DNA from: Streptomyces resistomycificus | GTDB lineage: Bacteria; Actinomycetota; Actinomycetes; Streptomycetales; Streptomycetaceae | Length of the DNA stretch: 64,000 nucleotides | NCBI RefSeq assembly: GCF_001514265.1 | Contig: NZ_KQ948991.1 | Coordinates: 539,812 to 603,811, forward strand | Direction of reading: 5' to 3' | Shown here: positions 1 through 9,015 of the stretch, one piece after another | Layout: each line of letters starts with the position of its first letter | How positions within the stretch are numbered: the stretch's first letter is position 1 | Translations under genes and position numbers: made by a program | Notes under the pieces: model-generated | What the model saw: the letters and a program-made list of their open reading frames with translations, nothing else | What the model was told of the DNA's origin: nothing | The model's database searches: none

Positions 1-1221
1 GCCGGAGTGCTCGGCGGTGCCGTACACCCAGAGGAACATCCCCAGCGTCACGATGATCACGATGTTGTTCAGGACCGGGGTCCACATCATCGCGCCGAAT
101 CTGCCGCGGGCGTTGAGGATCTGCCCCATCACCACGTGAATGCCCATGAAGAAGATGGAGGGCAGGAAGTAGCGGGTGAAGGTGACGGCGACGTCGTTGG
201 CTGCCGGGTTGGTCGCGATGGGATTCGACAGCGCGCGCACCAGGAGCGGCGCCGCGAACATGGCGATCGCGGTGAGCGCCGCGAGCGCGACCATGACGAG
301 GGTCAGCAGCCGGTTCGCGTACGCCTCACCGCCGTCGTCGTCGTCCTTCATGGCGCGCACGAGCTGCGGTACGAAGACGGAGTTCAGACCGCCGCCCACG
401 GTCAGGATGTAGATCATCGTCGGCAGCTGGTACGCCACCTGGAAGGCGTCACCGAGGAAAGCCGTGCCCAGGGCCGAGACGATCAGAGCGGAGCGGATGA
501 AGCCGGTGAGGCGGGAGACCATCGTGCCCGCGGCCATGACGGCGCTCGACTTGAGCAGGCCGGCGGCCTTCCCACTCTTCTTCGCGGCGGGAGCCTGCGC
601 GGCGGCTGGAGCGTCCGGAGCGGGAGCCTCGGTCACGGGAGGGGACACCGGCGCCTCGTACCGGCCCTGGGCGGGCGGTGTCGCCGCCGGATACTGACCG
701 GCGGACGGCGCCGGGGACGGGTTGGGCACGGACGGCGGTTCGTACGGCTGGTAGTTGCCGTTCTGCTGCTGGTCCCGGAAGAGGTGGGCGAAGGCGTCCT
801 GTTCGTGGCGCTGCTCACCGGCCTGGGTCACCAGGTCGTCGACGCCCACGAACTGGGTGGTGCGGGGGTCGTCGCCATAGGGCAGGTACTGGGTGGGGCC
901 CTCCGGTTCCGGCGCGGGGGTCTGCGCCCACACGCGCGGGTCGGGGGCGTACGGGGACTGGGGCGGCTGGGCGTACAGCGGCTGCTGCGGCGGGTACGTG
1001 CCCGGGGCCGGCGGGGGGTGCGCCGCGCGGTCGTAGAGCGCCTCGGCCACCGGGTCCTGGGCGTAGAGATCCTGTGCCTGGTAGGGGTCCTGGTCGTAGG
1101 CGTCCTGGAGGTACATGTCGGCGGGGGGCTGCGGCGGTACCTGACCCTCGGGCTGCGGGCCCTCGGGGTGCCCCGAGCTGCCCGCGGCCTGGCCGCGGTC
1201 ACCGTCGTACGGCGCGTTCAT
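1..1221 (-). CDS. murJ: Lipid II flippase MurJ (MviN family), partial, C-terminus outside window
   Basis: MurJ moves the peptidoglycan precursor lipid II across the membrane. Only the first 407 residues are visible, because the frame is open to the left edge. The ATG at 1221 has purine-rich sequence (GAGGTGGGG) upstream. The first ~215 residues are a Pro/Gln/Tyr-rich, low-complexity cytosolic extension of the kind seen in actinobacterial MurJ. After it come a Lys-rich segment and the family hallmark MVSRLTGFIRS near residue 235, then several hydrophobic helices (for example FQVAYQLPTMIYILTVGG). The DUF6049 gene lies 44 bp upstream on the same strand, so the two are probably co-transcribed. 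The identity is confident from the motif and the neighbourhood. The function of the extension is unknown. Confidence 0.9.
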   Translation of the reverse strand, partial: MNAPYDGDRGQAAGSSGHPEGPQPEGQVPPQPPADMYLQDAYDQDPYQAQDLYAQDPVAEALYDRAAHPPPAPGTYPPQQPLYAQPPQSPYAPDPRVWAQTPAPEPEGPTQYLPYGDDPRTTQFVGVDDLVTQAGEQRHEQDAFAHLFRDQQQNGNYQPYEPPSVPNPSPAPSAGQYPAATPPAQGRYEAPVSPPVTEAPAPDAPAAAQAPAAKKSGKAAGLLKSSAVMAAGTMVSRLTGFIRSALIVSALGTAFLGDAFQVAYQLPTMIYILTVGGGLNSVFVPQLVRAMKDDDDGGEAYANRLLTLVMVALAALTAIAMFAAPLLVRALSNPIATNPAANDVAVTFTRYFLPSIFFMGIHVVMGQILNARGRFGAMMWTPVLNNIVIIVTLGMFLWVYGTAEHSG

Positions 1222-1265
1222 GGTTACCCCACCTCATCGTCCCGGGCCCACCGGCCACGACATCC

Positions 1266-3659
1266 TCAACGGTCCACTCTCTCACCCGTGCCGGACGGGT
1301 CTGCGCTTTCCGCTGGGGTGTCCGGTGTCAGGTCACTCGGCTGCTCGGACTCGTCTGCCCGGGCCGGGGTGCCGCTCTCATCCTTGAGACGGTCCTCGGC
1401 GGCCTCCGGGTTCTCCGGCGCGGCTGCGTCCTCGTCCGCCCCGTCGGGGCCGTCCTGGTCGGCCTCACGTGCGGCCGCCCGCTTGCGCTGCGTGTACATC
1501 CGGAAGCCGGCCAGCACGAGCAGGAGGACACCTCCGCCGATGACCAGCATCACTGTCGCCGTGAACTCGGTGACCTTGACTTCGAAGGTGACTGCCTCAC
1601 CGTACGGCTGTCCGTCCTCCGTGTAGAGCTGGGCGATCACCGTGGAGCGGCCGTTGGCGTTCGCCGTGGTGGTGAACTTCACCGACTGGCTGTGGCCGCC
1701 GGAGACCTCGACCGGCTGCTCGAAGTAGGGCCTGCCGCCGATCTCGAGACGCTTCGGGCTCAGCGAGGTGAGCCGCAGCACCAGATGGTCCACGCCCTGC
1801 ACCAGGTTGTTCTGCACGGTCACCGGGATCGTGGCGCTGCGTCCGGAGAGCTTGGTCGGGGACTTGTCGATCAGTCTGACCTGGTCGGTCAGCTCGTCGA
1901 GGTACGTCTCCACGTCGTCGCGGAAGCTGGTCGCCTCCATGGTCCGGCCGCGCCAGGACGTGGACATCTCACGGTTCATGGCCCGGCCGAAGGGCGTCAC
2001 CACCCGGGACTCGTTGGCGAGGATCACCTTGAAGTTGTCGAGCTTCTCCTGCGTGTCGGCGATCTGCTCGAAGGCCGCCCGCGGCAGCTCCTGCTTGCGC
2101 AGAGAGGCCGGGTACCTGGATGTCGGCGGCACCTTCGTGGTGGCCTGCGGATCCGGCTTGGCGCCGGCGGCCGCCGTGAGGTCCTGGGACTCGGACCAGT
2201 TTCCGTCCTGCAGGGCTGTGAGGGCCTCGGCCATCGACTGCGCCTGGCGGGCCGAGGGCATGCGCTGCGGGGCGACGACGATGCTGCGTTGCCTGCCCGT
2301 CTGAAGGTTGAGCGTGAGGCTCTGGGCAAGGAACTGCTGCACGGCGAGCGTGGAGGCGGACGCTCTCGTCAGATCGCCCTGGAAGGCCGTGGACAGCCGT
2401 GCGTCGGCGACCACAGCGGTGGTGCCACCGCCGATGGGGCGGGCCGCGGAGGGCGTGTACGGCAGGCCGCTGGTCTCCTGCAGGCTGTCGCTGCGCGCGA
2501 TCACCTTGTCGGCACCCGCGGAGGTGGCCACCTTGACGATGGACGGGTCGACGGCACCGTCCACGGGCCAGGCGAAGTCAGTGGTCGGTTTCACATGGAG
2601 GATCGTCTCCACGGTGTTCGCCACGACGTCCGTGCCCTCCTTCAGGTGGCTGAGGGAGCCGGTCACGCTCGTGCCGTTGTGGGCGAGCGAGGCGAGGTCC
2701 GGGTCGGCGAAGGGCAGCGCGACGACCTCCTTGCCCGCCACCGCGTTCTGCAGCTCGGTGAGCCACTCGTTGGCGATCTCCTGATTCTCCTGGGAGCCCG
2801 CCCTGGTGGTGTCGCCCGATTTCACGCGGTAGGTGGTCGTCATCGCGTCGACCGACGCCAGCAGGTCGGGGTCGACGGCCCAGGTGACGTCGAGGTCCTT
2901 GCCCAGCGACACCAGCCGGTCCAGACGGCCACCCGGAGCGATCTCCTTGGCGAGGTCGTCGTTGCGGAAGACCGGCGTCTGCTGTTCGTTCGATCCCGTC
3001 TCCGCCGTCATGTGGACGGTGGAGACGAGCGGCCACAGGTACGTCGTCTTCGTCTTCGTGTCGGCCTCTTCGGGCTGCCACGGCAGGAAGGTGTTCTGCG
3101 TGCCGAGTACCTGCTCCCACGGCTGTCCGGGGGTCTGGCCGGAGAGTGACACGGCGAAGGGGTAGACACCGCTGCCGGCGAGGTCGAGCTCGTCGACCGG
3201 CACCGCGATGGAAAAGTGTTCGGCGACGCCCGGAGTCAGCTTGGAGAACTTCTCTACGTACTTTCCACCGATTTCCGGTCCGGTGGCGGCCTGGAGGTCG
3301 GTGCTGCTCTTGGCGGCGCTGTCGACAGCCGAGCGGGTGTTCAGCTCGGTCCCCACCCGCAGGCCCACGTGGGCGTCGGTGACGGCCTGCTTGCCGTTGT
3401 TGGTCACCGTGCCCGACACGGTCAGGGTGTCGCCCTCGGAGGGAGCGCCGGGGCTGAGGGTGTCGACGGCCACGGACACCGTGCCCGACGCCGCGACGGC
3501 CTGCGTGGAGGTCTGGCCGACGGCGTCCGCGGGGGTGGCGGCGGGCAGCTGGCACAGGCCGGCAAGGAGAGGCGCCCCCGCGAGCAGGGCTCCGGTGCGC
3601 CGCAGCAAGCGGCGGGCAGGTGAGGCACTCGTCCCCTGGAAGTCTGCCGCCTCGGCCAC
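1266..3659 (-). CDS. DUF6049 family secreted, membrane-anchored protein
   Basis: A 797-residue protein starting at GTG 3659. The N-terminus has twin arginines (RRLLRR) followed by a hydrophobic stretch and an Ala-rich region, consistent with a signal peptide. The long middle part is extracytoplasmic with beta-rich segments. Near residues 695-715 is one transmembrane helix (VMLVIGGGVLLLVLAGFRMY), followed by Lys/Arg and then an acidic, Pro/Glu/Asp-rich cytosolic tail. This topology (large outside domain, one helix, short tail) matches the actinobacterial DUF6049 proteins normally found next to murJ. The function is not established. The position suggests a role at the cell envelope, possibly with MurJ, which is inference only. 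Confidence 0.8.
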   Translation of the reverse strand: MAEAADFQGTSASPARRLLRRTGALLAGAPLLAGLCQLPAATPADAVGQTSTQAVAASGTVSVAVDTLSPGAPSEGDTLTVSGTVTNNGKQAVTDAHVGLRVGTELNTRSAVDSAAKSSTDLQAATGPEIGGKYVEKFSKLTPGVAEHFSIAVPVDELDLAGSGVYPFAVSLSGQTPGQPWEQVLGTQNTFLPWQPEEADTKTKTTYLWPLVSTVHMTAETGSNEQQTPVFRNDDLAKEIAPGGRLDRLVSLGKDLDVTWAVDPDLLASVDAMTTTYRVKSGDTTRAGSQENQEIANEWLTELQNAVAGKEVVALPFADPDLASLAHNGTSVTGSLSHLKEGTDVVANTVETILHVKPTTDFAWPVDGAVDPSIVKVATSAGADKVIARSDSLQETSGLPYTPSAARPIGGGTTAVVADARLSTAFQGDLTRASASTLAVQQFLAQSLTLNLQTGRQRSIVVAPQRMPSARQAQSMAEALTALQDGNWSESQDLTAAAGAKPDPQATTKVPPTSRYPASLRKQELPRAAFEQIADTQEKLDNFKVILANESRVVTPFGRAMNREMSTSWRGRTMEATSFRDDVETYLDELTDQVRLIDKSPTKLSGRSATIPVTVQNNLVQGVDHLVLRLTSLSPKRLEIGGRPYFEQPVEVSGGHSQSVKFTTTANANGRSTVIAQLYTEDGQPYGEAVTFEVKVTEFTATVMLVIGGGVLLLVLAGFRMYTQRKRAAAREADQDGPDGADEDAAAPENPEAAEDRLKDESGTPARADESEQPSDLTPDTPAESADPSGTGERVDR

Positions 3660-3915
3660 GCGCTCGCCCGTCCCTCGTCATCGTCAGTGGTCGTCGGAAT
3701 GTGCGTCCACGCATGGTAACGATGCGCGCTGAGGGGAAGTGCCGCGGACTGCTCCACAAGATCGGGGGACGGGTCGTGCTGTCCTGAACGTGCGCATATA
3801 AAGAGAGCCCCATGTGTGGGGCTCAAGGGCAGGCCTTGTGCGGGTCGGGGTGGAGAGCCTGTGCGCGTTTAATGGAGGAGCTCAGGGTGGTCCGAGCCAC
3901 GTACCCTCTTCTTTT

Positions 3916-5358
3916 GTGCCGAACGCAACCGAAGACAACTCCAGTGCCCTGAGTCAGGTGCAGCACCGTGCGGTCAGTGAACTGCTGCGGGTAGCGCCTG
4001 TCGCCGACGACCTCGCCCGCCGCTTCCAGGACGCCGGGTTCTCACTCGCCCTGGTCGGCGGCTCGGTCCGGGACGCGCTGCTCGGCCGGCTCGGCAACGA
4101 CCTGGACTTCACGACCGACGCCCGCCCCCAGGACGTGTTGAAGATCGTTCGGCCGTGGGCGGACGCCGTCTGGGAGGTCGGGATCGCCTTCGGTACGGTC
4201 GGGGCGCAAAAGGACGGTTACCAGATCGAGGTCACCACGTACCGGTCGGAGGCGTACGACCGGACCTCCCGCAAGCCCGAGGTGTCGTACGGCGACTCCA
4301 TCGAGGAGGACCTGGTCCGGCGTGACTTCACCGTGAACGCGATGGCCGTCGCGCTGCCGAAGAAGGAGTTCATCGACCCGCACGGCGGCCTCGAGGATCT
4401 CGCCGCCCGTGTACTGCGCACTCCGGGCACTCCCGAGGCATCGTTCTCGGACGACCCCTTGCGGATGATGCGCGCAGCACGCTTCGCGGCTCAGCTCGAC
4501 TTCGAGGTGGCCCCCGAGGTCGTCACGGCCATGAAGGAGATGTCGGGGCGCATCGAGATCGTCTCGGCGGAGCGGGTCCGGGACGAGCTGAACAAGCTGA
4601 TCCTCTCCACGTACCCCCGCAAGGGGCTGACGCTGTTGGTGGACACCGGACTCGCCGACCATGTCCTGCCCGAGCTGCCGGCCCTGCGGCTGGAGAGTGA
4701 CGAGCACCACCGGCACAAGGACGTCTACGAGCACTCGTTGATCGTCCTGGAGCAGGCGATCGCGCTGGAGGAGAACGGTCCCGACCTGACCCTCCGCCTG
4801 GCCGCGCTGCTGCACGACATCGGCAAGCCCCGTACGCGCCGCTTCGAGAAGGACGGCCGGGTCTCGTTCCACCACCACGAGGTGGTCGGAGCGAAGATGA
4901 CCAAGAAGCGCATGACAGCGCTGAAGTACTCCAACGAACTGGTGAAGGACGTCTCACACCTGGTCGAGCTGCACCTGCGCTTCCACGGGTACGGCACTGG
5001 TGAGTGGACCGACTCAGCGGTCCGCCGCTATGTCCGGGACGCTGGACCGCTTCTCGAGCGGCTCCACAAGCTGACGCGGTCGGACTGCACGACCCGGAAC
5101 AAGCGCAAGGCTGCCGCACTGTCACGGGCCTACGACGGTCTGGAGGAGCGGATTTCCCAGCTCCAGGAGCAGGAGGAGCTGGACGCGATCCGACCGGACC
5201 TGGATGGCAACCAGATCATGGAGATCCTCGGTGTCGGCCCCGGCCCCGCTGTGGGCAGCGCCTACAAGCACATGCTGGAGCTTCGTCTGGAGAACGGGCC
5301 CATGGGTCACGACGAGGCGGTGGCCGCCCTCAAGGAATGGTGGGCCGGGCAGAGCTGA
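3916..5358 (+). CDS. cca: CCA tRNA nucleotidyltransferase with HD domain
   Basis: Adds or repairs the 3' CCA end of tRNAs from CTP and ATP. The frame is open from 3814, but the likely start is GTG 3916 (VPNATEDNSSA), giving 480 residues; no strong ribosome binding site is visible at either. The nucleotidyltransferase signature LVGGSVRDALLG followed by DLDFTTDA (metal-binding DxD) lies near residues 45-70. The tRNA-binding motif RRDFTVNAMAV is near 135-145. An HD phosphohydrolase motif (LLHDIGKPRTR) lies near residue 300, and conserved histidines follow. The length and order fit bacterial class II CCA enzymes carrying an HD domain. The gene converges on the MFS gene across a parS-bearing palindrome. 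Confidence 0.93.
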   Translation: MPNATEDNSSALSQVQHRAVSELLRVAPVADDLARRFQDAGFSLALVGGSVRDALLGRLGNDLDFTTDARPQDVLKIVRPWADAVWEVGIAFGTVGAQKDGYQIEVTTYRSEAYDRTSRKPEVSYGDSIEEDLVRRDFTVNAMAVALPKKEFIDPHGGLEDLAARVLRTPGTPEASFSDDPLRMMRAARFAAQLDFEVAPEVVTAMKEMSGRIEIVSAERVRDELNKLILSTYPRKGLTLLVDTGLADHVLPELPALRLESDEHHRHKDVYEHSLIVLEQAIALEENGPDLTLRLAALLHDIGKPRTRRFEKDGRVSFHHHEVVGAKMTKKRMTALKYSNELVKDVSHLVELHLRFHGYGTGEWTDSAVRRYVRDAGPLLERLHKLTRSDCTTRNKRKAAALSRAYDGLEERISQLQEQEELDAIRPDLDGNQIMEILGVGPGPAVGSAYKHMLELRLENGPMGHDEAVAALKEWWAGQS

Positions 5359-5368
5359 AGCCGCGAGG

Positions 5369-5400
5369 CGGGGTCATGTTTCACGTGAAACATGACCCCG
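5369..5400. repeat. 32-bp perfect palindrome containing a parS site
   Basis: The 16-bp sequence TGTTTCACGTGAAACA at 5377-5392 is the Streptomyces ParB-binding site parS (14-bp core GTTTCACGTGAAAC). It forms the centre of a longer perfect palindrome whose outer arms are CGGGGTCA and TGACCCCG. It starts 11 bp after the cca stop, in a gap between convergent genes, so the RNA could fold as a bidirectional terminator. The dual role is inference; the parS identity is strong. Confidence 0.88.
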
Positions 5401-5440
5401 ATCGCCCGCCGAGGATGATCTCGGGTGCGATCAGTGGCGG

Positions 5441-5456
5441 TGTTTCACGTGAAACA
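5441..5456. other. parS centromere-like site
   Basis: Perfect TGTTTCACGTGAAACA, the binding sequence of the chromosomal partition protein ParB in Streptomyces. Its centre is 64 bp from the preceding site, forming a doublet in the 111-bp gap between cca and the MFS gene. Confidence 0.9.
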
Positions 5457-5469
5457 TGGCTCGGTGAAC

Positions 5470-6732
5470 CTATCGGCGCTCATGGCGGGTGGGCGTGACG
5501 GCGGCCGCTCCATAGATGACGGCGATGGTGACCACCAACGGAACTGAGCGGCCGTCGGGTGGCAGCATCAGGGCGGCCACGGCCGCAGCGCCGACGAATG
5601 CGACGTTGAAGAGGACGTCGTAGACAGAGAAGACCCGACCTCGGAAGCCGTCCTCGACGGAGGACTGGACGATCGTGTCCGTGGCGATCTTCGCTCCCTG
5701 TGTGGTCAGGCCCAGCACGAACGCGGCGGCCAGCATGGGGGCGACGGCGAACAGAAGACCGAGGGTGGGCTCCAGGATCGCCGCGGCGCCGGCGCACACG
5801 GCGATCCACCTGCCGGGCCCGAGCCGTCCGGCTGCCCAGGGTGTCACTACGGCCGCCGCGAAGAAGCCGGCGCCGGAGATCCCCAGCGCCAGCCCCAGCA
5901 GAGCGAGTCCGTCATCGGTTTCGGTGGAGAACTCGTACCGGCAGAGCATCAGCAGCATCACCAGCAGAGCGCCGTAGCAGAACCGCATCAGCGTCATCGC
6001 GCCGAGCGCTCGGGCGGCTTCCCGGCGCGAGGGGGCGGTGAGATGCCGTACCCCCGCCACCAGGTCGCGGGTGGTGCCGGTCAGCGCCGAGGTGAGCCTG
6101 GGCTGTACCAACTCGCGGTCAGGGCCCAGCAGTTCCGGCGCCATGCGAAGCGATGCGAGCGCTCCGCACAGATACAGGGCGGATCCCAGCAGAACCACGG
6201 CAGCGTCGGAGTCCGCGACCACCAGCCGTACGACGAAGGCGAGGCCGCCGCCCGCGGTCGCGGCGAGTGTTCCGGCCGTCGGCGAGAGGGAGTTGGCGAC
6301 GACCAGACGATCCGCGTCGACGACGCGGGGCAGTGCTGCGGACAGGCCGGCCAGGACGAAGCGGTTGACGGCGGTGACGCAGAGGGCGGAGACGTAGAAG
6401 AGCCAGTCGGGGACCTGGCTGACCATCAGGACGGCGGTCACCGACGCCATCAGGGCACGCACCAGGTTGCCGTAGAGAAAGACCTGGCGGCGGCGCCAGC
6501 GGTCGAGCAGGACGCCGGCGAAGGGGCCAACCAGTGAGTACGGCAGCAACAGGATCGCCATCGCGGAGGCGATCGCGGTGGCCGAGGTCTGCTTCTCGGG
6601 CGAGAAGACGACATAGGAGGCGAGCGCGACCTGGTAGACGCCGTCCGCGCCCTGGGAGAACAGGCGTACGGCGAGCAGGCGTCGGAAGTTCCGGTAGTGG
6701 AGCAGGACGCGCAGGTCACGCACGACGGACAT
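5470..6732 (-). CDS. MFS transporter
   Basis: A 420-residue major facilitator superfamily protein with about 12 hydrophobic segments. The chosen start is ATG 6732 (MSVVRDLRVLLHYRNFRRLLAVRLF); an upstream in-frame ATG at 6774 would run through the ino1 terminator and is unlikely. The loop between helices 2 and 3 carries LLDRWRRRQVFLYGNL, the typical Asp-Arg-x3-Arg MFS motif A. Substrate is unknown; Streptomyces orthologues are annotated only as integral membrane transport proteins. It is convergent with cca and downstream of ino1, but separated from ino1 by a strong terminator, so it probably has its own promoter. Confidence 0.85.
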   Translation of the reverse strand: MSVVRDLRVLLHYRNFRRLLAVRLFSQGADGVYQVALASYVVFSPEKQTSATAIASAMAILLLPYSLVGPFAGVLLDRWRRRQVFLYGNLVRALMASVTAVLMVSQVPDWLFYVSALCVTAVNRFVLAGLSAALPRVVDADRLVVANSLSPTAGTLAATAGGGLAFVVRLVVADSDAAVVLLGSALYLCGALASLRMAPELLGPDRELVQPRLTSALTGTTRDLVAGVRHLTAPSRREAARALGAMTLMRFCYGALLVMLLMLCRYEFSTETDDGLALLGLALGISGAGFFAAAVVTPWAAGRLGPGRWIAVCAGAAAILEPTLGLLFAVAPMLAAAFVLGLTTQGAKIATDTIVQSSVEDGFRGRVFSVYDVLFNVAFVGAAAVAALMLPPDGRSVPLVVTIAVIYGAAAVTPTRHERR

Positions 6733-6754
6733 GGGGCACAGCCTCACATACGGG

Positions 6755-6787
6755 GAGGGTCCCCGGGTGCACAACCCGGGGACCCTC
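6755..6787 (-). terminator. Intrinsic terminator of ino1
   Basis: Perfect 14-bp stem (GAGGGTCCCCGGGT at 6755-6768, complement at 6774-6787) with a 5-nt loop. It lies 46 bp past the ino1 stop and 23 bp upstream of the MFS start on the same strand. As is usual in Streptomyces, there is no long U tract. Confidence 0.85.
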
Positions 6788-6832
6788 TAGGCCCTGGCAG
6801 GAGCAGGCTCCGGCGCGCAGCGCTGGGTCGAT

Positions 6833-7915
6833 CTAGCGCTCGACCTCGCCCTTGATGAACTTCTCGACGTTGTCGTAGGCCTCGTCGTCGAAGTACTGGA
6901 CCGGCGGGGACTTCATGAAGTACGAGGAGGCCGACAGGATGGGGCCGCCGACGCCGCGGTCCTTGGCGATCTTCGCGGCACGCAGCGCGTCGATGATGAC
7001 ACCGGCGGAGTTCGGGGAGTCCCACACCTCGAGCTTGTACTCCAGGTTCAGCGGGACGTCACCGAAGGCGCGGCCCTCGAGGCGGACGTACGCCCACTTG
7101 CGGTCGTCCAGCCAGGCCACGTAGTCCGAGGGACCGATGTGAACGTTCTTCTCGCCCATGTCGCGGTCCGGGATCTGCGAGGTGACGGCCTGCGTCTTCG
7201 AGATCTTCTTGGACTCGAGGCGATCGCGCTCCAACATGTTCTTGAAGTCCATGTTGCCGCCTACGTTGAGCTGCATGGTGCGCTCGAGACGGACACCGCG
7301 GTCCTCGAACAGCTTCGCCATCACGCGGTGCGTGATGGTGGCGCCGACCTGCGACTTGATGTCGTCGCCGACGATCGGGACGCCGGCCTCGGTGAACTTG
7401 TCCGCCCACTCCTTGGTGCCGGCGATGAAGACCGGAAGAGCGTTGACGAAGGCGACCTTGGCGTCGATGGCGCACTGGGCGTAGAACTTCGCCGCGTCCT
7501 CGGAGCCGACGGGCAGGTAGCAGACGAGGACGTCCACCTCCTTGTCCTTCAGGACCTGGACGACGTCCACCGGCTCCTCGGCGGATTCCTCGATGGTCTG
7601 GCGGTAGTACTTGCCGAGACCGTCGAGGGTGTGGCCGCGCTGGACCGTGATGCCCTTGTTCGGGACGTCACAGATCTTGATGGTGTTGTTCTCGCTGGCA
7701 CCGATGGCGTCCGAGAGGTCGAGGCCGACCTTCTTCGCGTCGACGTCGAAGGCGGCGACGAACTCGACGTCACCGACGTGGTAGTCGCCGAACTGAACGT
7801 GCATGAGGCCGGGGACCTTGGACGCCGGGTCGGCGTCCTTGTAGTACTCGACTCCCTGAACCAGCGACGCGGCGCAGTTGCCCACGCCGACGATGGCTAC
7901 GCGCACCGAACCCAT
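6833..7915 (-). CDS. ino1: Inositol-3-phosphate synthase (actinobacterial type)
   Basis: Converts glucose 6-phosphate to 1D-myo-inositol 3-phosphate using NAD, the first step to phosphatidylinositol and mycothiol. The 360-residue protein begins MGSVRVAIVGVGNCAASLVQG, a Rossmann NAD-binding loop. Conserved internal motifs include NALPVFIAGTKEWADKF, VGDDIKSQVGATITHR and the metal/substrate-binding NVGGNMDFKNM. Length equals the actinobacterial family norm, shorter than eukaryotic enzymes. AGGGAGCAACCGG precedes the ATG. The padR gene ends 45 bp upstream on the same strand, so the pair is probably an operon and inositol synthesis may be under PadR control (inference). Confidence 0.93.
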   Translation of the reverse strand: MGSVRVAIVGVGNCAASLVQGVEYYKDADPASKVPGLMHVQFGDYHVGDVEFVAAFDVDAKKVGLDLSDAIGASENNTIKICDVPNKGITVQRGHTLDGLGKYYRQTIEESAEEPVDVVQVLKDKEVDVLVCYLPVGSEDAAKFYAQCAIDAKVAFVNALPVFIAGTKEWADKFTEAGVPIVGDDIKSQVGATITHRVMAKLFEDRGVRLERTMQLNVGGNMDFKNMLERDRLESKKISKTQAVTSQIPDRDMGEKNVHIGPSDYVAWLDDRKWAYVRLEGRAFGDVPLNLEYKLEVWDSPNSAGVIIDALRAAKIAKDRGVGGPILSASSYFMKSPPVQYFDDEAYDNVEKFIKGEVER

Positions 7916-7960
7916 TCCGGTTGCTCCCTGTGTGTACGAGTGAGGCCCTGGCAGGGGCTC

Positions 7961-8641
7961 TCACGTGGTGGTGTCGCCGGGCGTATCCGGCCCGGGGACG
8001 TCCCCGGGCCGGGGCAGGACGCCCGGCGCTCCCTCTGTGGTGTCGCGAGCGGGTTCTCCGTGGCCGGGGCCCTTGAGGTCCCGACCCGCCCGCTCGCTCT
8101 CGATGAGCTCGTTCAGCCAGCGCACTTCGCGCTCCACGGACTCCATCCCGTGGCGCTGGAGCTCAAGCGTGTAGTCGTCGAGGCGCTCCCGGGTACGCGC
8201 CAGCGAGGCGCGCATCTTCTCCAGGCGCTCCTCCAGGCGGCTGCGGCGGCCCTCGAGCACGCGCATGCGCACATCTCGAGACGTCTGTCCGAAGAAGGCG
8301 AAGCGAGCAGCGAAGTGCTCGTCCTCGTACGCGTCGGGCCCCGTCTGCGAGAGGAGTTCCTCGAAGTGTTCCTTACCTTCCGCCGTCAACCGATAGACGA
8401 TCTTGGCGCGACGCCCTGCGAGTGGTGCCGCGAGGGCGTCCTCGGTGGTGTTTCCCGGCTCTTCGATCAACCAGCCGTTCGCGACCAGCGTCTTGAGGCA
8501 GGGATACAGCGTTCCGTAGCTGAACGCGCGGAACACCCCCAGTGACGTGTTGAGTCGTTTGCGCAGCTCATAGCCGTGCATCGGCGACTCGCGGAGCAGG
8601 CCGAGGACGGCGAACTCAAGGATCCCGGAACGCCGGCTCAT
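7961..8641 (-). CDS. PadR family transcriptional regulator
   Basis: A 226-residue DNA-binding repressor. The N-terminus SGILEFAVLGLLRESPMHGYELRKRL is the winged-helix start of the PadR family, followed by FRAFSYGTLYPCLKTL and the wing KIVYRLTAEGKEHFEEL. The C-terminal half (residues ~110-190) is charged and helical (RSRLEERLEKMRASLARTRE), as in the Vir_act_alpha_C dimerisation domain. The last ~35 residues are Gly/Pro-rich and probably disordered. AGGAGG lies 5-6 nt before the ATG. A matching palindromic operator lies 50 bp upstream, implying autoregulation and control of the downstream ino1. Confidence 0.9.
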   Translation of the reverse strand: MSRRSGILEFAVLGLLRESPMHGYELRKRLNTSLGVFRAFSYGTLYPCLKTLVANGWLIEEPGNTTEDALAAPLAGRRAKIVYRLTAEGKEHFEELLSQTGPDAYEDEHFAARFAFFGQTSRDVRMRVLEGRRSRLEERLEKMRASLARTRERLDDYTLELQRHGMESVEREVRWLNELIESERAGRDLKGPGHGEPARDTTEGAPGVLPRPGDVPGPDTPGDTTT

Positions 8642-9015
8642 GTCGCCTCCTCTCTGCCGCGGACGGGCCGTGACGGTCTTTATGACGCGCTGATGTATCG
8701 ACTCGATACATCAAGACGATAGAACGGCCTTCCGGATGCGACAAGAGGGGGGACGGTGAACGGGATCACATCGCTGATTCATGGCAAGCAAGTTGCCTGA
8801 TTTGGGGGGAACCTCTGGGCTCGGCGGGTTTTGACGGTGCGTAGTCTGTGCGCCATGCACACCACCGGGAACCGAGTGACGCCTGGGGGGCGTCATCGTC
8901 CTCGGTGCAGTACGGGTGAATGCGGAACCGAGCGCATCCGTACTTCGGGGGGACCGGAAACCAGCTGCCGTTTCCAGGCGCGCAAAGGTGCGCCTGCCCG
9001 AGGAGTAGTCGTTCG
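8642..9015. other. Divergent control region between padR and the PBP gene
   Basis: 374 bp without a gene. It holds the PadR operator at 8691-8713 and a small inverted repeat GGCAA-GCAAG-TTGCC near 8784. TTGACG at 8831 is a possible -35 element for the rightward PBP gene. GAGGAG just upstream of 9016 is that gene's ribosome binding site. No coding frame here has Streptomyces-like codon use. Confidence 0.5.
8691..8713. promoter_or_regulatory. PadR-type operator
   Basis: A perfect 10-bp inverted repeat with a 3-bp spacer: TGATGTATCG at 8691-8700 and CGATACATCA at 8704-8713. It contains the ATGT...ACAT half-sites characteristic of PadR binding sites. It lies 50 bp upstream of padR in an otherwise GC-rich gap, so it most likely mediates autorepression. 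Confidence 0.75.

Noticed and set aside
7..3149. Long plus-strand open frames opposite murJ and the DUF6049 gene
   Set aside because: They are Arg/Gly-rich antisense frames with no family resemblance. The minus-strand proteins have recognisable motifs, signal peptide and helices.
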